From positions 23,948-87,947 of the forward strand of contig JBOGOC010000010.1 in NCBI GenBank assembly GCA_050747525.1: DNA of 64,000 nt, in the 5' to 3' direction. Position 1 is the first letter of the stretch, and each line of letters opens with the position of its first letter. Both the position numbers and the translations under genes were made by a program. This document shows positions 1 through 9,200 of the stretch, in pieces. Source of the stretch: JBOGOC01 sp050747525. GTDB lineage: Bacteria; Acidobacteriota; Polarisedimenticolia; JACPZX01; DASXTC01. Under the pieces are notes generated by a model. It was not told the DNA's origin. It was given only the letters and a program-made list of their open reading frames with translations, and ran no database searches.

Positions 1-343
1 GGCGCGCGAGCTCCAGGACAGACATGCGTTCGGTCGCGGTGCGCAGGTAGGCCTCGTTCGCGATGCGCTCCTGATAGAACGTCAGCACGTCCGCCACCAT
101 GGCCCAGGCATCCAGCAGTGCGATCGAGAAGTCGTCCGGGTCGCGCGTTGTCAGGGCGGCGAGGGCCCGAAGGCGCGAGCCCGACAGGCGCGCCAACATG
201 GTCTCCTTGAACTGGCCGTGCTTGCCCACACGATAGGCGATGGCGGGCAGTCCGGGCCTGTTCTCGATCCCGACCGGGGTCTCGGCCGAGATCCCTTCGC
301 AGCAACCGCATTCCTGGGTCGTGCACGTATGTTCGGGTTCCAT
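1..343 (-). CDS. eCIS baseplate protein, Afp12-like, N-terminal part (runs off the window)
   Basis: This is a partial gene whose first 114 codons lie in the window; it continues past base 1. The ATG at 343 begins 2 nt after the stop of the Afp11-like gene, so it is the next gene of the same operon. The protein starts with a Cys-rich stretch (CTTQECGCC). It then has the segment found at the start of putative baseplate assembly proteins, with a motif DAWAMVADVLTFYQERIANE and a following AYLRTATER. In the family this part sits before a J-like wedge domain and helps form the baseplate periphery. Identification as the second large baseplate protein of an Afp/PVC-type particle rests on this N-terminal motif and gene order; the rest cannot be seen. 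Confidence 0.8.
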   Translation of the reverse strand, partial: MEPEHTCTTQECGCCEGISAETPVGIENRPGLPAIAYRVGKHGQFKETMLARLSGSRLRALAALTTRDPDDFSIALLDAWAMVADVLTFYQERIANEAYLRTATERMSVLELAR

Positions 344-345
344 CC

Positions 346-2943
346 TCACCCTCTCAGGATCCGCAGAGCCCCGCGTTCGGGATAATTCGGATCGTTGTCG
401 AGGCGCGCGACCTCCAGCCGCCCCACGTCCAGCCGTCCGGCATCCAGAGCGGTCTTCGAGTCGACGCCCTGCCGCTGGAACGTCGTGATCAGCACGGAGT
501 CGACGCCGGTGACGCCCTGGGCGGCCGCGTAGAGCGAGCTCAGGTAGACCGGCTGGCCGAAGGTCAGATTGTCTGGATGGAAGATCCCCCGGCCGCCGTC
601 GGGCAGCGGGCGATTGCTGAAGGCGTTGAGCAGCGCCTCTTCGATGTGCGTGAACTCGTAGTCCGGTGCAACGCACACGACCATCTCGAGTTCGAGCGGC
701 ACGTATCGCGGGCCGTCTATCTCCAGGTCGCAGCCGGCCATCCGGTATCGCTCCAGAATCCACCGCAGCTTCTCTTCGAACGACGCATCGACGGGCTGTG
801 CGTCGAGGCGATCGACCGTCACGAAGACCGTGTGCCAGCTCCCCGTCCAGCGCACGGTCGCCGCGGCGCGCTGGACGTCAAGATCGAACCGGCGAACGAC
901 GTCGTCGCGAACCAGCAGGTCCTCGTAATCCGTGGTCGTGACGGCGCGCTCCTGTCTCCGGAAGGCGCTCGGAGCGTTCTGCCGGACGTGCTCGATGGTT
1001 TCCGGATCCACGCCGCCGCCGGCGGGGAGGGGATTCCAGACCTTGGTGATCCAGGGGTTCTGGAGATTGGACATGAGAAGGGGGTCGCTCGATGCGAGGT
1101 GGGCGATCGAACCGGCCCCTACGTTGCCAGCCGTGCCGTTGCCCACTCTGCACGTCACGAGGAGCCTGACGCCGCTTCCGGGAGGCACCGCGCCATGCCT
1201 GCCGAAGCGCAGGTACGTTTCATCGTCCCTCTCGACCTCGACCACGAAGACCATGTCGGTGGGATCGTCAGCGATTAGGTCGCGGCTCGCAGTCCAGGCG
1301 AGGCCTGGGCGGTCATGATCGGTCAGGGTGATCACGGGAGACGGGAGCGCTCCCGCGTCCTCGAAGGATGTGAGGATGGCCTCGCTTGCGGGCTTCGTGG
1401 GATCGTAGGCGCTGGCCTGCGTGATGGGTCCCTTCCGGAGGCGGGGGCGGTAGCGCGGCACCGTCTGCTCGACGGTCGTCTCCTCGCAGCACGTGGAGGT
1501 CGCGGCCGGGGAGAGCGCCGGGTTGACGGCCGGGACGGTGTCGGGATCCAGGGAGGTCTCCGACTGACCTTCATCGGTCATGGTCATCCCGTGATCCGCC
1601 AGGACGATGTTACCCAGCGCGACGCTGACGTCCTGGTAGAAGGTAGAGTTCACGACGGCGGAAATGCAGAGCGGGAAGGGGAGCCTGTCGCTGCGGGACC
1701 ACTCGATGCGGGTCACCGGGTGGCCTCCCCAGGGGCTGGAAGGCGCGAGGGCGTCGGTCCCGAGAGTGACCTTGGTCAGCCGCACGGCATGACGATGCGC
1801 CGGGTCGGCGTCCTCCGGGACGCCTGTGCGGGGGCCGCGCGTTTCGACGAACACGAGGACGTCTCCCACCTGCAGATGGGGGAAACTGCCGTCGAGCGTA
1901 GCGCACGTGGCCTCGCTGGGGAGGCAGCACTCACGGTCGCCCCAGGTGTACAAGCGCATCTCGTTGTGAGCCTGGCGCACCGTGAGGTCGTGCAGCGGCT
2001 CGAACACGACAGGCCCCCGTGCCAGCGCCCGGGCGAATTCCTCCGAGCTCGGATCCAGGACCGTGACGGACGAAAGCTCCTCGATCCGGGTGAGAAGCTT
2101 GGTCGTGTCTCCCCCGGAGGCCCGATGGACGATCATGCCGTCCCCGGCCGCGCTCACCTGAAGCTGCACCCACGCGCGCGCGTTGCGGCCGTCGTGCATC
2201 GGATAATCGACCAGCCGGGCGTGCCGCCGCACCGAGGCGCGCCGCCTCGCCGTCCCGAGGTAGCTCTCCGTGGCGACCGCGTCCTGCTGGTAGCTCAGAT
2301 GATCGCCGACGTACGACAGCATCTCGACCAGCGCTACACCCAGGTCGGCCGGGCTGCGCTCGGTCCATTGCGGGATGAGGACGGCCAGTCGGTCGAGCAT
2401 GAGCTGCCGGAACGTCGCGTAGTCCTTCGCGAGGTAGTTGATCTCCGGGCCGGGGGGAGGCTCCTCGGCGCAGGTGTCCTGAGGCTTGCAGTCGAAATCG
2501 CTCGGACAGCCGGCCTTGAAGGAGAACGGAACCGCCGAGAGCACGGGATCGAATCCCGCCGGCGGCCGGAGATCTCCAGGCCCCTGGACGAGCCGCAGCG
2601 TATAGGTGGAGAAGTCGCCACGGGCGGAGACCTCGACCTGCAGGACATGGGGGTCCGCCGCCGGTGGCGAGCCGGGGGGCGAGAGCGCCGCGCCGGCCGT
2701 GACCTTCTGAACGGTCAGGTTCCGGATGCGCTCTCCACCCTCGATCTGCACGTTCTTTTCGGTGAGCGCGGCCGGATCGGGAGGGAGGTCGAGCGGCTTG
2801 AGACAGTGCACCAGGAGCGTGCGCTGGCGGAGCGCGATGGGATCCGATGGATCGTCGAGGACCTCCAGGAAGTCGATGCCGTTGAGCAGGGGATGGGCCA
2901 GCACCGCGCTTCGCCGCCGCTCATCGCAGCAGAACTGTGTCAT
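346..2943 (-). CDS. eCIS baseplate wedge protein, Afp11-like (baseplate J / gp47 family)
   Basis: The product is an 865-residue putative baseplate assembly protein. Around residues 165-230 it has the segment INYLAKDYATFRQLMLDRLA followed by ADLGVALVEMLSYVGDHLSY, which marks Afp11/Pvc11-type J proteins. The C-terminal third carries the J-like core, including ERAVTTTDYEDL and a final beta-rich arm. In Afp and PVC this protein forms the wedge that connects gp25 to the sheath. It starts directly after the gp25 gene (stop and start abut with no gap) and is followed after 2 nt by the Afp12-like gene. Cys pairs (CCDE, CCLP, CCEE) are scattered along it but have no clear metal-site pattern. Confidence 0.9.
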   Translation of the reverse strand: MTQFCCDERRRSAVLAHPLLNGIDFLEVLDDPSDPIALRQRTLLVHCLKPLDLPPDPAALTEKNVQIEGGERIRNLTVQKVTAGAALSPPGSPPAADPHVLQVEVSARGDFSTYTLRLVQGPGDLRPPAGFDPVLSAVPFSFKAGCPSDFDCKPQDTCAEEPPPGPEINYLAKDYATFRQLMLDRLAVLIPQWTERSPADLGVALVEMLSYVGDHLSYQQDAVATESYLGTARRRASVRRHARLVDYPMHDGRNARAWVQLQVSAAGDGMIVHRASGGDTTKLLTRIEELSSVTVLDPSSEEFARALARGPVVFEPLHDLTVRQAHNEMRLYTWGDRECCLPSEATCATLDGSFPHLQVGDVLVFVETRGPRTGVPEDADPAHRHAVRLTKVTLGTDALAPSSPWGGHPVTRIEWSRSDRLPFPLCISAVVNSTFYQDVSVALGNIVLADHGMTMTDEGQSETSLDPDTVPAVNPALSPAATSTCCEETTVEQTVPRYRPRLRKGPITQASAYDPTKPASEAILTSFEDAGALPSPVITLTDHDRPGLAWTASRDLIADDPTDMVFVVEVERDDETYLRFGRHGAVPPGSGVRLLVTCRVGNGTAGNVGAGSIAHLASSDPLLMSNLQNPWITKVWNPLPAGGGVDPETIEHVRQNAPSAFRRQERAVTTTDYEDLLVRDDVVRRFDLDVQRAAATVRWTGSWHTVFVTVDRLDAQPVDASFEEKLRWILERYRMAGCDLEIDGPRYVPLELEMVVCVAPDYEFTHIEEALLNAFSNRPLPDGGRGIFHPDNLTFGQPVYLSSLYAAAQGVTGVDSVLITTFQRQGVDSKTALDAGRLDVGRLEVARLDNDPNYPERGALRILRG

Positions 2944-3306
2944 TCAGAGTCCCCCCCCGCTCGTGAATTGCGCTGTCAGGCGCTCCTGCGTCCGCCGCAC
3001 GATGTAATCCACAAACACTTCCAGCGACCCATCCTCGCTCGTGACGCGGACCTCGACGATCTGGATGAGATCGCCGAGCCATTCCTGGAGGGAGCTCTGC
3101 ACGAGGAACTGGGTGGCGGCGGCCAGCTCGTCGCTGTTGGGCCCGAAGACCAGACGCATCAATCCACTCCCGAAGCCCGGCCGGTTCACGCGCTCGCCAG
3201 GCGCGGTGAAGAGAACTTGCTGAATCATTTCGCGGATGTGATCGTCCTGGCTGCTGTCGCTCGTCCGGCCCCGGCCGTCGAAGCGGAACGGAAAGGCGAC
3301 ATTCAT
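2944..3306 (-). CDS. eCIS baseplate wedge protein, gp25/GPW family (Afp9-like)
   Basis: The product is 120 residues, the usual size for gp25-like proteins. It shows the family pattern: an N-terminal phenylalanine-rich start (MNVAFPFRF), then DHIREMIQQVLFTAPGERV, the NRPGFGSGL turn and the conserved RLVF segment, then a VEVRV strand. In contractile particles gp25 nucleates sheath assembly around the tube at the baseplate. It lies 7 nt after the PAAR-like gene and abuts the Afp11-like gene, the standard 9-10-11 neighbourhood of Afp/PVC clusters. Confidence 0.92.
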   Translation of the reverse strand: MNVAFPFRFDGRGRTSDSSQDDHIREMIQQVLFTAPGERVNRPGFGSGLMRLVFGPNSDELAAATQFLVQSSLQEWLGDLIQIVEVRVTSEDGSLEVFVDYIVRRTQERLTAQFTSGGGL

Positions 3307-3313
3307 GGCATCC

Positions 3314-3637
3314 TCACATTCCCGTGACGCGGGTCTGCGTCACTGTGGGCAGCAGCGGCGTCCCCGTCGGCGCGCAGAGGGCCTGGCTGTCGAGCAGGAG
3401 CAGCGGCTGTCCGTTGGAGGCCAGACGCGTCGCCGCCGTGACGAACTGGGCGGTCACGCAGGGGCCGTTGGCGGCGGGGGGCGGCGGCAGAGCGCATCCG
3501 GCGACAAGGTACGGGGAGGTCATGAGGGCCGTCGGCTGTCCGGACACGAGGACTCGGGGATTGACGACGGTGGGCTGGGCCTGCCCGCCATGCGAGCAGA
3601 GGACCGTGGCGCCCAGATGCACGACGAATCCCGGCAC
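3314..3637 (-). CDS. PAAR-like spike tip protein (Afp10-like)
   Basis: The 107-residue protein begins MPGFVVHLGATVLCSHGG and contains repeated short beta segments with Gly, Pro and paired Cys (VAGCALPP, NGPCVTAQF, SQALCAP). This is the pattern of PAAR-like proteins that cap the spike of eCIS particles. His and Cys residues could bind the tip metal, but I cannot assign the ligands. It is placed between the gpV-like spike and gp25, exactly where Afp10 sits. The function is inferred from position and from the start motif, which resembles DUF4280/PAAR-like tips. Confidence 0.75.
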   Translation of the reverse strand: MPGFVVHLGATVLCSHGGQAQPTVVNPRVLVSGQPTALMTSPYLVAGCALPPPPAANGPCVTAQFVTAATRLASNGQPLLLLDSQALCAPTGTPLLPTVTQTRVTGM

Positions 3638-3647
3638 ACTTCCCCCT

Positions 3648-4181
3648 TCAGATCACGGTCAACGCGCCGTTGTTGATGGTCACCGTCGGCCCGGTCATGA
3701 GGATCGTCGCCCCCTTGCCGTTGGAGATGGTGATGCCGACGTCGTTCACCAGAATGAAAGCGCCGGTCAGGCTCTTGAGCATGATGCCGCCCGTAGGCCC
3801 GGGTAGGTCGCTGATCACGATCGTGTTCTGTCCCGCGGTCTGGAGCACGATGCTGGGCGAGACCGGCAGTCCCGCCCGGGCAAGTGGCGGGATGTCCGAG
3901 GGGGCCCCCCAGCGGCAGCCGGTCCAGATGGGGTAGTTCGGATCCCCCTGCTCGAACTCCACCCACACCCCCGCGCCGATGGGAGGCACGAGAAATACGC
4001 CCATGGGCGGGCCGGTCGGGCCGGCCAGCGGCGCGCACGGGACGGCCCAGCTCGAAGGTGTGAGGCCCGTCACGTCCGGCACCTCCACCAGCAGGCGCCC
4101 TACCTGCATGGGATCGAGATTGTTCAGGACGGTTCCGCGATATTTTCCGTAGTACCGGGATCTCACGTTTCCGTCGGTCAT
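3648..4181 (-). CDS. Spike protein, gpV/gp5 OB-fold and beta-helix (C-terminal half of an Afp8)
   Basis: The 177-residue protein has an N-terminal OB-fold like that of phage baseplate assembly protein V. Visible landmarks are YYGKYRGTVLNN, GRLLVEVPDV, VPPIGAGVWVEFEQGDPNYP and a WTGCRWG turn. The C-terminal part is a run of short hydrophobic strands (TIVISD, FILVND, ITISNG, ATILMTG, VTINNG), as expected for the beginning of a trimeric beta-helix. It overlaps the gpD-like gene by 4 nt (ATGA). Many eCIS loci encode hub and spike as one VgrG-like protein; here they are two genes. Confidence 0.88.
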   Translation of the reverse strand: MTDGNVRSRYYGKYRGTVLNNLDPMQVGRLLVEVPDVTGLTPSSWAVPCAPLAGPTGPPMGVFLVPPIGAGVWVEFEQGDPNYPIWTGCRWGAPSDIPPLARAGLPVSPSIVLQTAGQNTIVISDLPGPTGGIMLKSLTGAFILVNDVGITISNGKGATILMTGPTVTINNGALTVI

Positions 4182-5305
4182 GGCACCACCGTGGGTGTGA
4201 GCGAGATCAGCCCGTCGCGCGAGAGGCTGAAGCTCTGCTTGTACTCGCCCCGCTTGATGTTGTGGGTCACGCTCTTGACGTAATAGAGGCCGTCATAGGC
4301 CAGGCTGGCTCCGCGGACCCCCACGAGCTGGCGCGACTTGAGCACGCGCCCGTACCGGACCACGTTCAACGAGCCGTTCGCGGCGATCGAGTCGTTGGAC
4401 GTGAAGGAAATCCCCAGGGCTCGCGACATCGCCTTGATCATGGTCAGCTTGGTGCCGTATTCGTAGAACTCGAGCTTCGCCGGAAGCGGGAGCTTGGCGC
4501 CGAGCGGCGGCCGCAGCACGCTGATGTTCGGGACCGGGACGGCGATCGGTATCTTCTTCGTCGCGGGGTCCATGATTGTCAGGACAGTGACCTTCTTGGT
4601 GAGGCCGTCGAAGCTGAAGTGAAGCGTTTCCACGTTGGAGCTGGCGTCCATGTTCACGTTCAGCGCCGGCTGCGGGTTGGGGATCCGGATGTCCGGCCCC
4701 CAGTAGGCGATGTTGGCGCCCGGCACCGGCCCGGGCTCAACGTAGAAGACGTAGCCGTTCTGACTGGCGAGCTGCCGGATGTAGGCCAGATCGGTCCCGG
4801 TCTGCGTCGGGACCTCCTCCGTGGGCAGGGGCACGTTGGGGAAGACCTGCGGCATCACGAGCGGGACGATTCCGAGCACCGCGTACTTGGCGAGGATCAC
4901 CGCCACCCGCGCGGAATCGGACATCCCGGGAAAGCGCATGAAGGGCATCTCGACCACGTCCATCAGCACGCTCAGGTCCTCGCCGGTGATCGTGATCGTG
5001 GAGCGACCAGGCTCCTCGGAGGGCGCCACCTCCTGCCGCGTGACCATCCCGTCGGCCAGGACGTTGGGGATCCCGTTGACGGTTGCGATGAGGATCACGC
5101 GGGTGGTGATGGGGTCCAGAAAGCCGGCAGGCAGCATGGTGTTGAGGAGGGAGGAGGTCTTGCCCACGCCGAAGGTGAGCTGGAAGGCGGTCTTGTCGAT
5201 GCCGCTCGTGACCTGCGCGCTCACGAGCGCGTCCACCACCGACTGGGGAGCCGGCAGCGGCACCGCGGGCCCGATCAGCAGGGTGAGATAGACGCCCTTA
5301 AGCAC
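4178..5305 (-). CDS. Hub protein, phage late control gpD-like (N-terminal half of an Afp8)
   Basis: The 375-residue protein resembles the gp27/gpD hub that seals the tube end and holds the spike. It has the domain order of the family: a first beta domain up to about residue 110 (ITITGEDLSVLMD), an LAYIRQLASQNGYVFYVEPG segment near residue 180 which is the hallmark of gpD-like proteins, and a closing domain with GVRGASLAYDGLYYVKSVTH. It is followed by the separate OB-fold spike gene with a 4-nt overlap and overlaps the LysM gene upstream by 8 nt. Confidence 0.88.
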   Translation of the reverse strand: MLKGVYLTLLIGPAVPLPAPQSVVDALVSAQVTSGIDKTAFQLTFGVGKTSSLLNTMLPAGFLDPITTRVILIATVNGIPNVLADGMVTRQEVAPSEEPGRSTITITGEDLSVLMDVVEMPFMRFPGMSDSARVAVILAKYAVLGIVPLVMPQVFPNVPLPTEEVPTQTGTDLAYIRQLASQNGYVFYVEPGPVPGANIAYWGPDIRIPNPQPALNVNMDASSNVETLHFSFDGLTKKVTVLTIMDPATKKIPIAVPVPNISVLRPPLGAKLPLPAKLEFYEYGTKLTMIKAMSRALGISFTSNDSIAANGSLNVVRYGRVLKSRQLVGVRGASLAYDGLYYVKSVTHNIKRGEYKQSFSLSRDGLISLTPTVVP

Positions 5306-5615
5306 GGCGAGGCCCCGGGATGCCTTCCGGCATCGTGATGCGCAGCCTGCGGCCCGGAGTCTCGACGAGCTCGTCGGGACGCAGGGCTGCGTTGGCGTCG
5401 CACACTCGCCAGAACTGCTCCGGATCGCCCAGGTACCGGGCGGTGATCGTGTCCAGGCGGTCTCCTTCCATCACCGTGTGCTCGACGAGCGGCTCGAACC
5501 GCTCGGGCGGCGGGACGATGCGGCGGCGCAGGTAGACGATGATGGTTCCGTCGGGCATCTCCAGCTCGAGCTGCTCGATGTCGTGGTAGCGGCTGTTGAT
5601 GTCGAACATCAGCAC
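5298..5615 (-). CDS. Small LysM-like protein of the eCIS baseplate
   Basis: The 105-residue protein has a LysM-like module at about residues 45-95: HTVMEGDRLDTITARYLGDP, then QFWRVCDANAALRPDEL and a closing LRITMPEG. The N-terminal 40 residues are beta-rich with a conserved-looking YLRRRIVPP. In Afp7/Pvc7 a LysM region is fused to the tube-adaptor domain. Here the adaptor is the gene immediately upstream, 1 nt apart, so the pair probably equals one split Afp7. LysM in tail particles usually serves protein-protein contacts at the hub rather than binding to peptidoglycan. Confidence 0.8.
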   Translation of the reverse strand: MLMFDINSRYHDIEQLELEMPDGTIIVYLRRRIVPPPERFEPLVEHTVMEGDRLDTITARYLGDPEQFWRVCDANAALRPDELVETPGRRLRITMPEGIPGPRRA

Positions 5616-5616
5616 C

Positions 5617-6276
5617 TCACGGAATCCGACTCACGCCGAGAGCCCCCAGGGTCCCGCCATGGGCCATGGCGGCCAGGGTCTCCTTCTGCTGGTGGTATGC
5701 CATGTAGAGGCTGGCCCCTTTGTGGCTGAACTCCAGATCGTTGACGCTCAGGACGTGCATGCCGATGCTGACCTTGGCCCGGATGGGGTTGAGCGACGGG
5801 TCGAAGGCCTCCTCGGTGATACTGAACTCGGTGATGCGGACAGGAAGGATGCGGTTCTTGCTCCAGATGAACAGAGTCAGCGGGGCTTCCATGGGCACGA
5901 TCTCCAGCGTGCCGCTCTGCGCGAGCTGGTTGTTGGATTGGATGAGGGCGCTGCCGGGGTAGACCACGGTCTCGAGCGCGGCGAGCGCCGCGTGGATGCC
6001 GAGCGTGGCCGTGGTCGTATTCTGCTCCGGGAACTCGAGCTGATCGGTGGCGTCAATCTCGGCGTCCAGCTTGATGGTTTCCACCGGCGGCCCCGTCAGA
6101 CGCAGGGCCTCGGAGCGGTCGCCGGCCTCGCCCGTGGTCCCTTTCACCTGCAGCGTGCGCGTCAGGACCTCGGGGTTGTACTGGAGCGCGATGACACGAA
6201 GCACCTGCGACGTAGAGGGATCGATCAGGACGATCCCGCCTTTCAGCAGCTTGGGGGAGCCCGGGAAGGTGCTCAT
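5617..6276 (-). CDS. eCIS tube adaptor protein (Afp7 N-terminal domain type)
   Basis: The 219-residue protein matches the contractile-injection-system tube-adaptor type. Its landmarks are FQYNPE-like ALQYNPEVLTRTLQ, PPVETIKLDAEIDATDQLE, a helical GIHAALAALETVVYP and a strand region PLTLFIWSKNRILPVRITE ending in SIGMHVLSVND. In Afp7 this domain joins the last tube ring to the spike hub. It is directly followed by the LysM gene and overlaps the DUF4157 gene upstream by 4 nt. Confidence 0.85.
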   Translation of the reverse strand: MSTFPGSPKLLKGGIVLIDPSTSQVLRVIALQYNPEVLTRTLQVKGTTGEAGDRSEALRLTGPPVETIKLDAEIDATDQLEFPEQNTTTATLGIHAALAALETVVYPGSALIQSNNQLAQSGTLEIVPMEAPLTLFIWSKNRILPVRITEFSITEEAFDPSLNPIRAKVSIGMHVLSVNDLEFSHKGASLYMAYHQQKETLAAMAHGGTLGALGVSRIP

Positions 6277-9200
6277 GATTCCGTGACCTTCTCCGATGCG
6301 GAGCCGAAGATCTCGCCCAGGATCCGCTTCAGGTTGTCGGTGGAGATGTCCGGCTTCTTCAGGGTGACCTCATCGAGAGTGGGCAGCTTGATGCCGGTGT
6401 CGTCCGCATATTCGAAGGGCGCGCTGAGGTAGAACCCGATCCCCGTGTTGATGGTCTTCTTGGCCAGCGTCCAGTCCTTGCGGGTGTCGGCCGTCAGGCC
6501 GAAGGCGCCGGCCCAAGCCCTCACGAAGGCGGTCAGCGAAAGACCCAGAAGGAGCTTCGTATCGATGCCGGCGACGAGCTTGGCCGTCAGACGCTTCTTC
6601 TTGTACTCAGCCTGGAAATTCGCGAAGGCGCCGGCGGTCAGCATCAGATCCCCCTGCAGGCGAAGCCCGCCTTCGGCCCCCGCGCTGCCGACCACGATGT
6701 CGATCTGCGCCCCGACCGTTCCCTCGATGAAGGCGGAGAGCGTGGCCGAGGCTGGGATCTTCACCGTGCCGGTGACCGTGAGCGATAGATCCGGATCGGA
6801 CTCCAGCGGGTCGAAGTTTGCGGAGAACTTCATGGGCTCGAGGGCGCCGGGCCCGAAGCTATAGGCGACCCCCACGCCGCCCCGGATGTGGCATACGAGG
6901 CCGGACTTGCCGATGGACGCCCCGGGTATCGGGATCGGCACGTCCACGCTGAAGAGCTCCTTCTTGTCGCCGTACCCCTTGAAGAGCTCGTAGCGGGTGA
7001 TGAGCAGTTCGCCGAGGATGTGCAGCTTCTCCTGCTTGTCGAGCTCCACCGTGCCGGTGACGATGATGTTCTCTTTGATCTGGTAGCTGATGCTCCCCTT
7101 GCCGGTGAACTTGCCGTCCGAGTGCAGCTCGACCTCGACGTTCCCCTCGGCCTTGCCCTTCTTGACCTTGAGGTTCCCTTTGCCGGAGACCTTGACCGGC
7201 CCGTCCTTGGCGATTTTGAAGATCACCGGGTCCAGCCGGCCGCCCAGTCCGATGGCCGGGATCTTGAATCCCGTCGCGCCCCGGGCGACCAGAACGTCCT
7301 TGCCCAGGTTGTATTCGACCTTCACGGTCGTATCGTCCAGCTTGGGAAACCGGAAGGTCCCCCCGCCGAACAGAATCCAGTCCTGTTTGTCCTTCTTCAG
7401 TCCCATTTCGGCGGTGTTGTCGCCGGGGAAGACGGCGTCGATCTTTCCGGTAAAGGCGAGCCCTCCCTTATCGATCCGTCCGTCGAAACCCCCACTGACG
7501 GAGACGGAGGAACCAAGCTTGATGTTCTCGCTCTTGATGTGGATGTTGGTGACCCATTCGTCCCGTCCGCCGCCGCCGCGATAGGTGATGTCGCTCTCGG
7601 CCGTCTCCATCTTGGGGATGTTGACCGAGAGCTTTCCCTGGGCCGTGAACCCCGCGCCGTCGGTCCCCACGGTCAGCGAGGCCTTTGCGAGTGGATTCTC
7701 AGCCGCGCCCATCTGCATTTCGACCACCCCCTGGGGCTTGAACTCCGGGGCGAGCTGCAGCTCGATCGCGGCCTTGGTCACGCGCATGCCGAGGACGGAG
7801 CGCTTCTTCAGCTCGTCCTCCTTGAGCCCTTTAATGACCTCCAAGACGCCCTGCGAGTACTTGACTCCCAGCTGGCCGATCAGCGGCACTGACGGTTTGA
7901 TGTATCCGTGCCAATCGAGGCCGCCGGTCTCGTTCAGCGTCAGCGAGGTGATGGCCCCGGGGCTCAGGTATTTGTATGTGAAACCGAGGCCTTTGATCTG
8001 TTTCGACGTCGCATCCAGCATGAGTCTCCCGTCTGGTGAGACAGTGAGCATGACGGCGGGACTCTTCTCGTCGATGGCAATGGGCATCGCGCTCGTGTCG
8101 ATCTGTGCCGTGATGATGTCCGGAGTTGTCTTGGTCTTGAACTTGTGACGAAGCTCGGCGAGGATCAGCCCGGGGATCAGGCTGGCCGCCGCCTTGTTCT
8201 CGGGGTCGCCGGCGATACTGACGACCGCGCCCTTGGTCGTCGCGAAGGTGACCGGCACCTTGAGCATGGCTGATCCGGAGCCCGAGGATATTGGATAGTC
8301 GACCCGCTCGACGGCGGCTTCGTTGGCAGCGTCTCCGCCCTCGCCCGCGCCGCTGGTATCGATCACGGAGTAGGCGAGCACGCCCGGATACGCGGCGAAA
8401 TCGGTCTCGGCGAAGCAGATTTTCAGCGGGTCCTGTTCATTCTGGACACCGTATGTGAGACGCGATGGCGGAGGCAGTGTGTCGCCGACCTTCCACACGG
8501 GCACGCCGATCGGCCCGAACTCCGCGCTCTCTCGGATTTCCTGGTAGAGACTTCGGTATCCCTCGAGCTTTGTCACCTTGTCGGCAGCGCCGTCGATTGT
8601 GGTCGCGTCGTACACCTCGGACTGCGCGAAATCGACAAAGTCTGGCTTGAGCTGAGCGCCTTGGCGGGGCCTGGCGGCCGCCGCGTCAGCGCGCCCCTCC
8701 TCGAGTGCCGCGGGGTCCACCGGAATGGTCACGGAACGAGGGACCTCGGATGTCTTCGGCGCGGAAGGGGACTTCGCGCCCGGTTTCCGAGTCGAGCCGC
8801 CGCTTCGGAAGTGATCGAAGGCCTCATTGATCATGTATTGAGTGGGCTCGGTCCTGGGGTTGGCTTCCGACGGCTGCAGCGGCGAGTGGTTGGTGTGCGC
8901 GTACCGCCCTCGCTGATTCTTGAAATGCTGCGCGATGCGAAGCTCCGCGGCCTCTGCCACCAGCTGAGTGAACGCGCCCGGAGCTTTGCTTGCGGCGGCG
9001 GCCGCTCCAGTGCCGACTGCTCGCGTCTTGAGAATGTTGCCCAGCTCATCGTTCAGTCTTCGTTTCGTCCCGGCGGGACAGGCGCCCCACGGGGCGCGGT
9101 GAAGTGAAACGGTCGATGCTCCTTGAGGCAACCCGGGAACAGGCCGTCCGCTCAGCACGGCCGCGGCTGCAGCCGTTGCCTGGTGCTCGGCGGGATCGTT

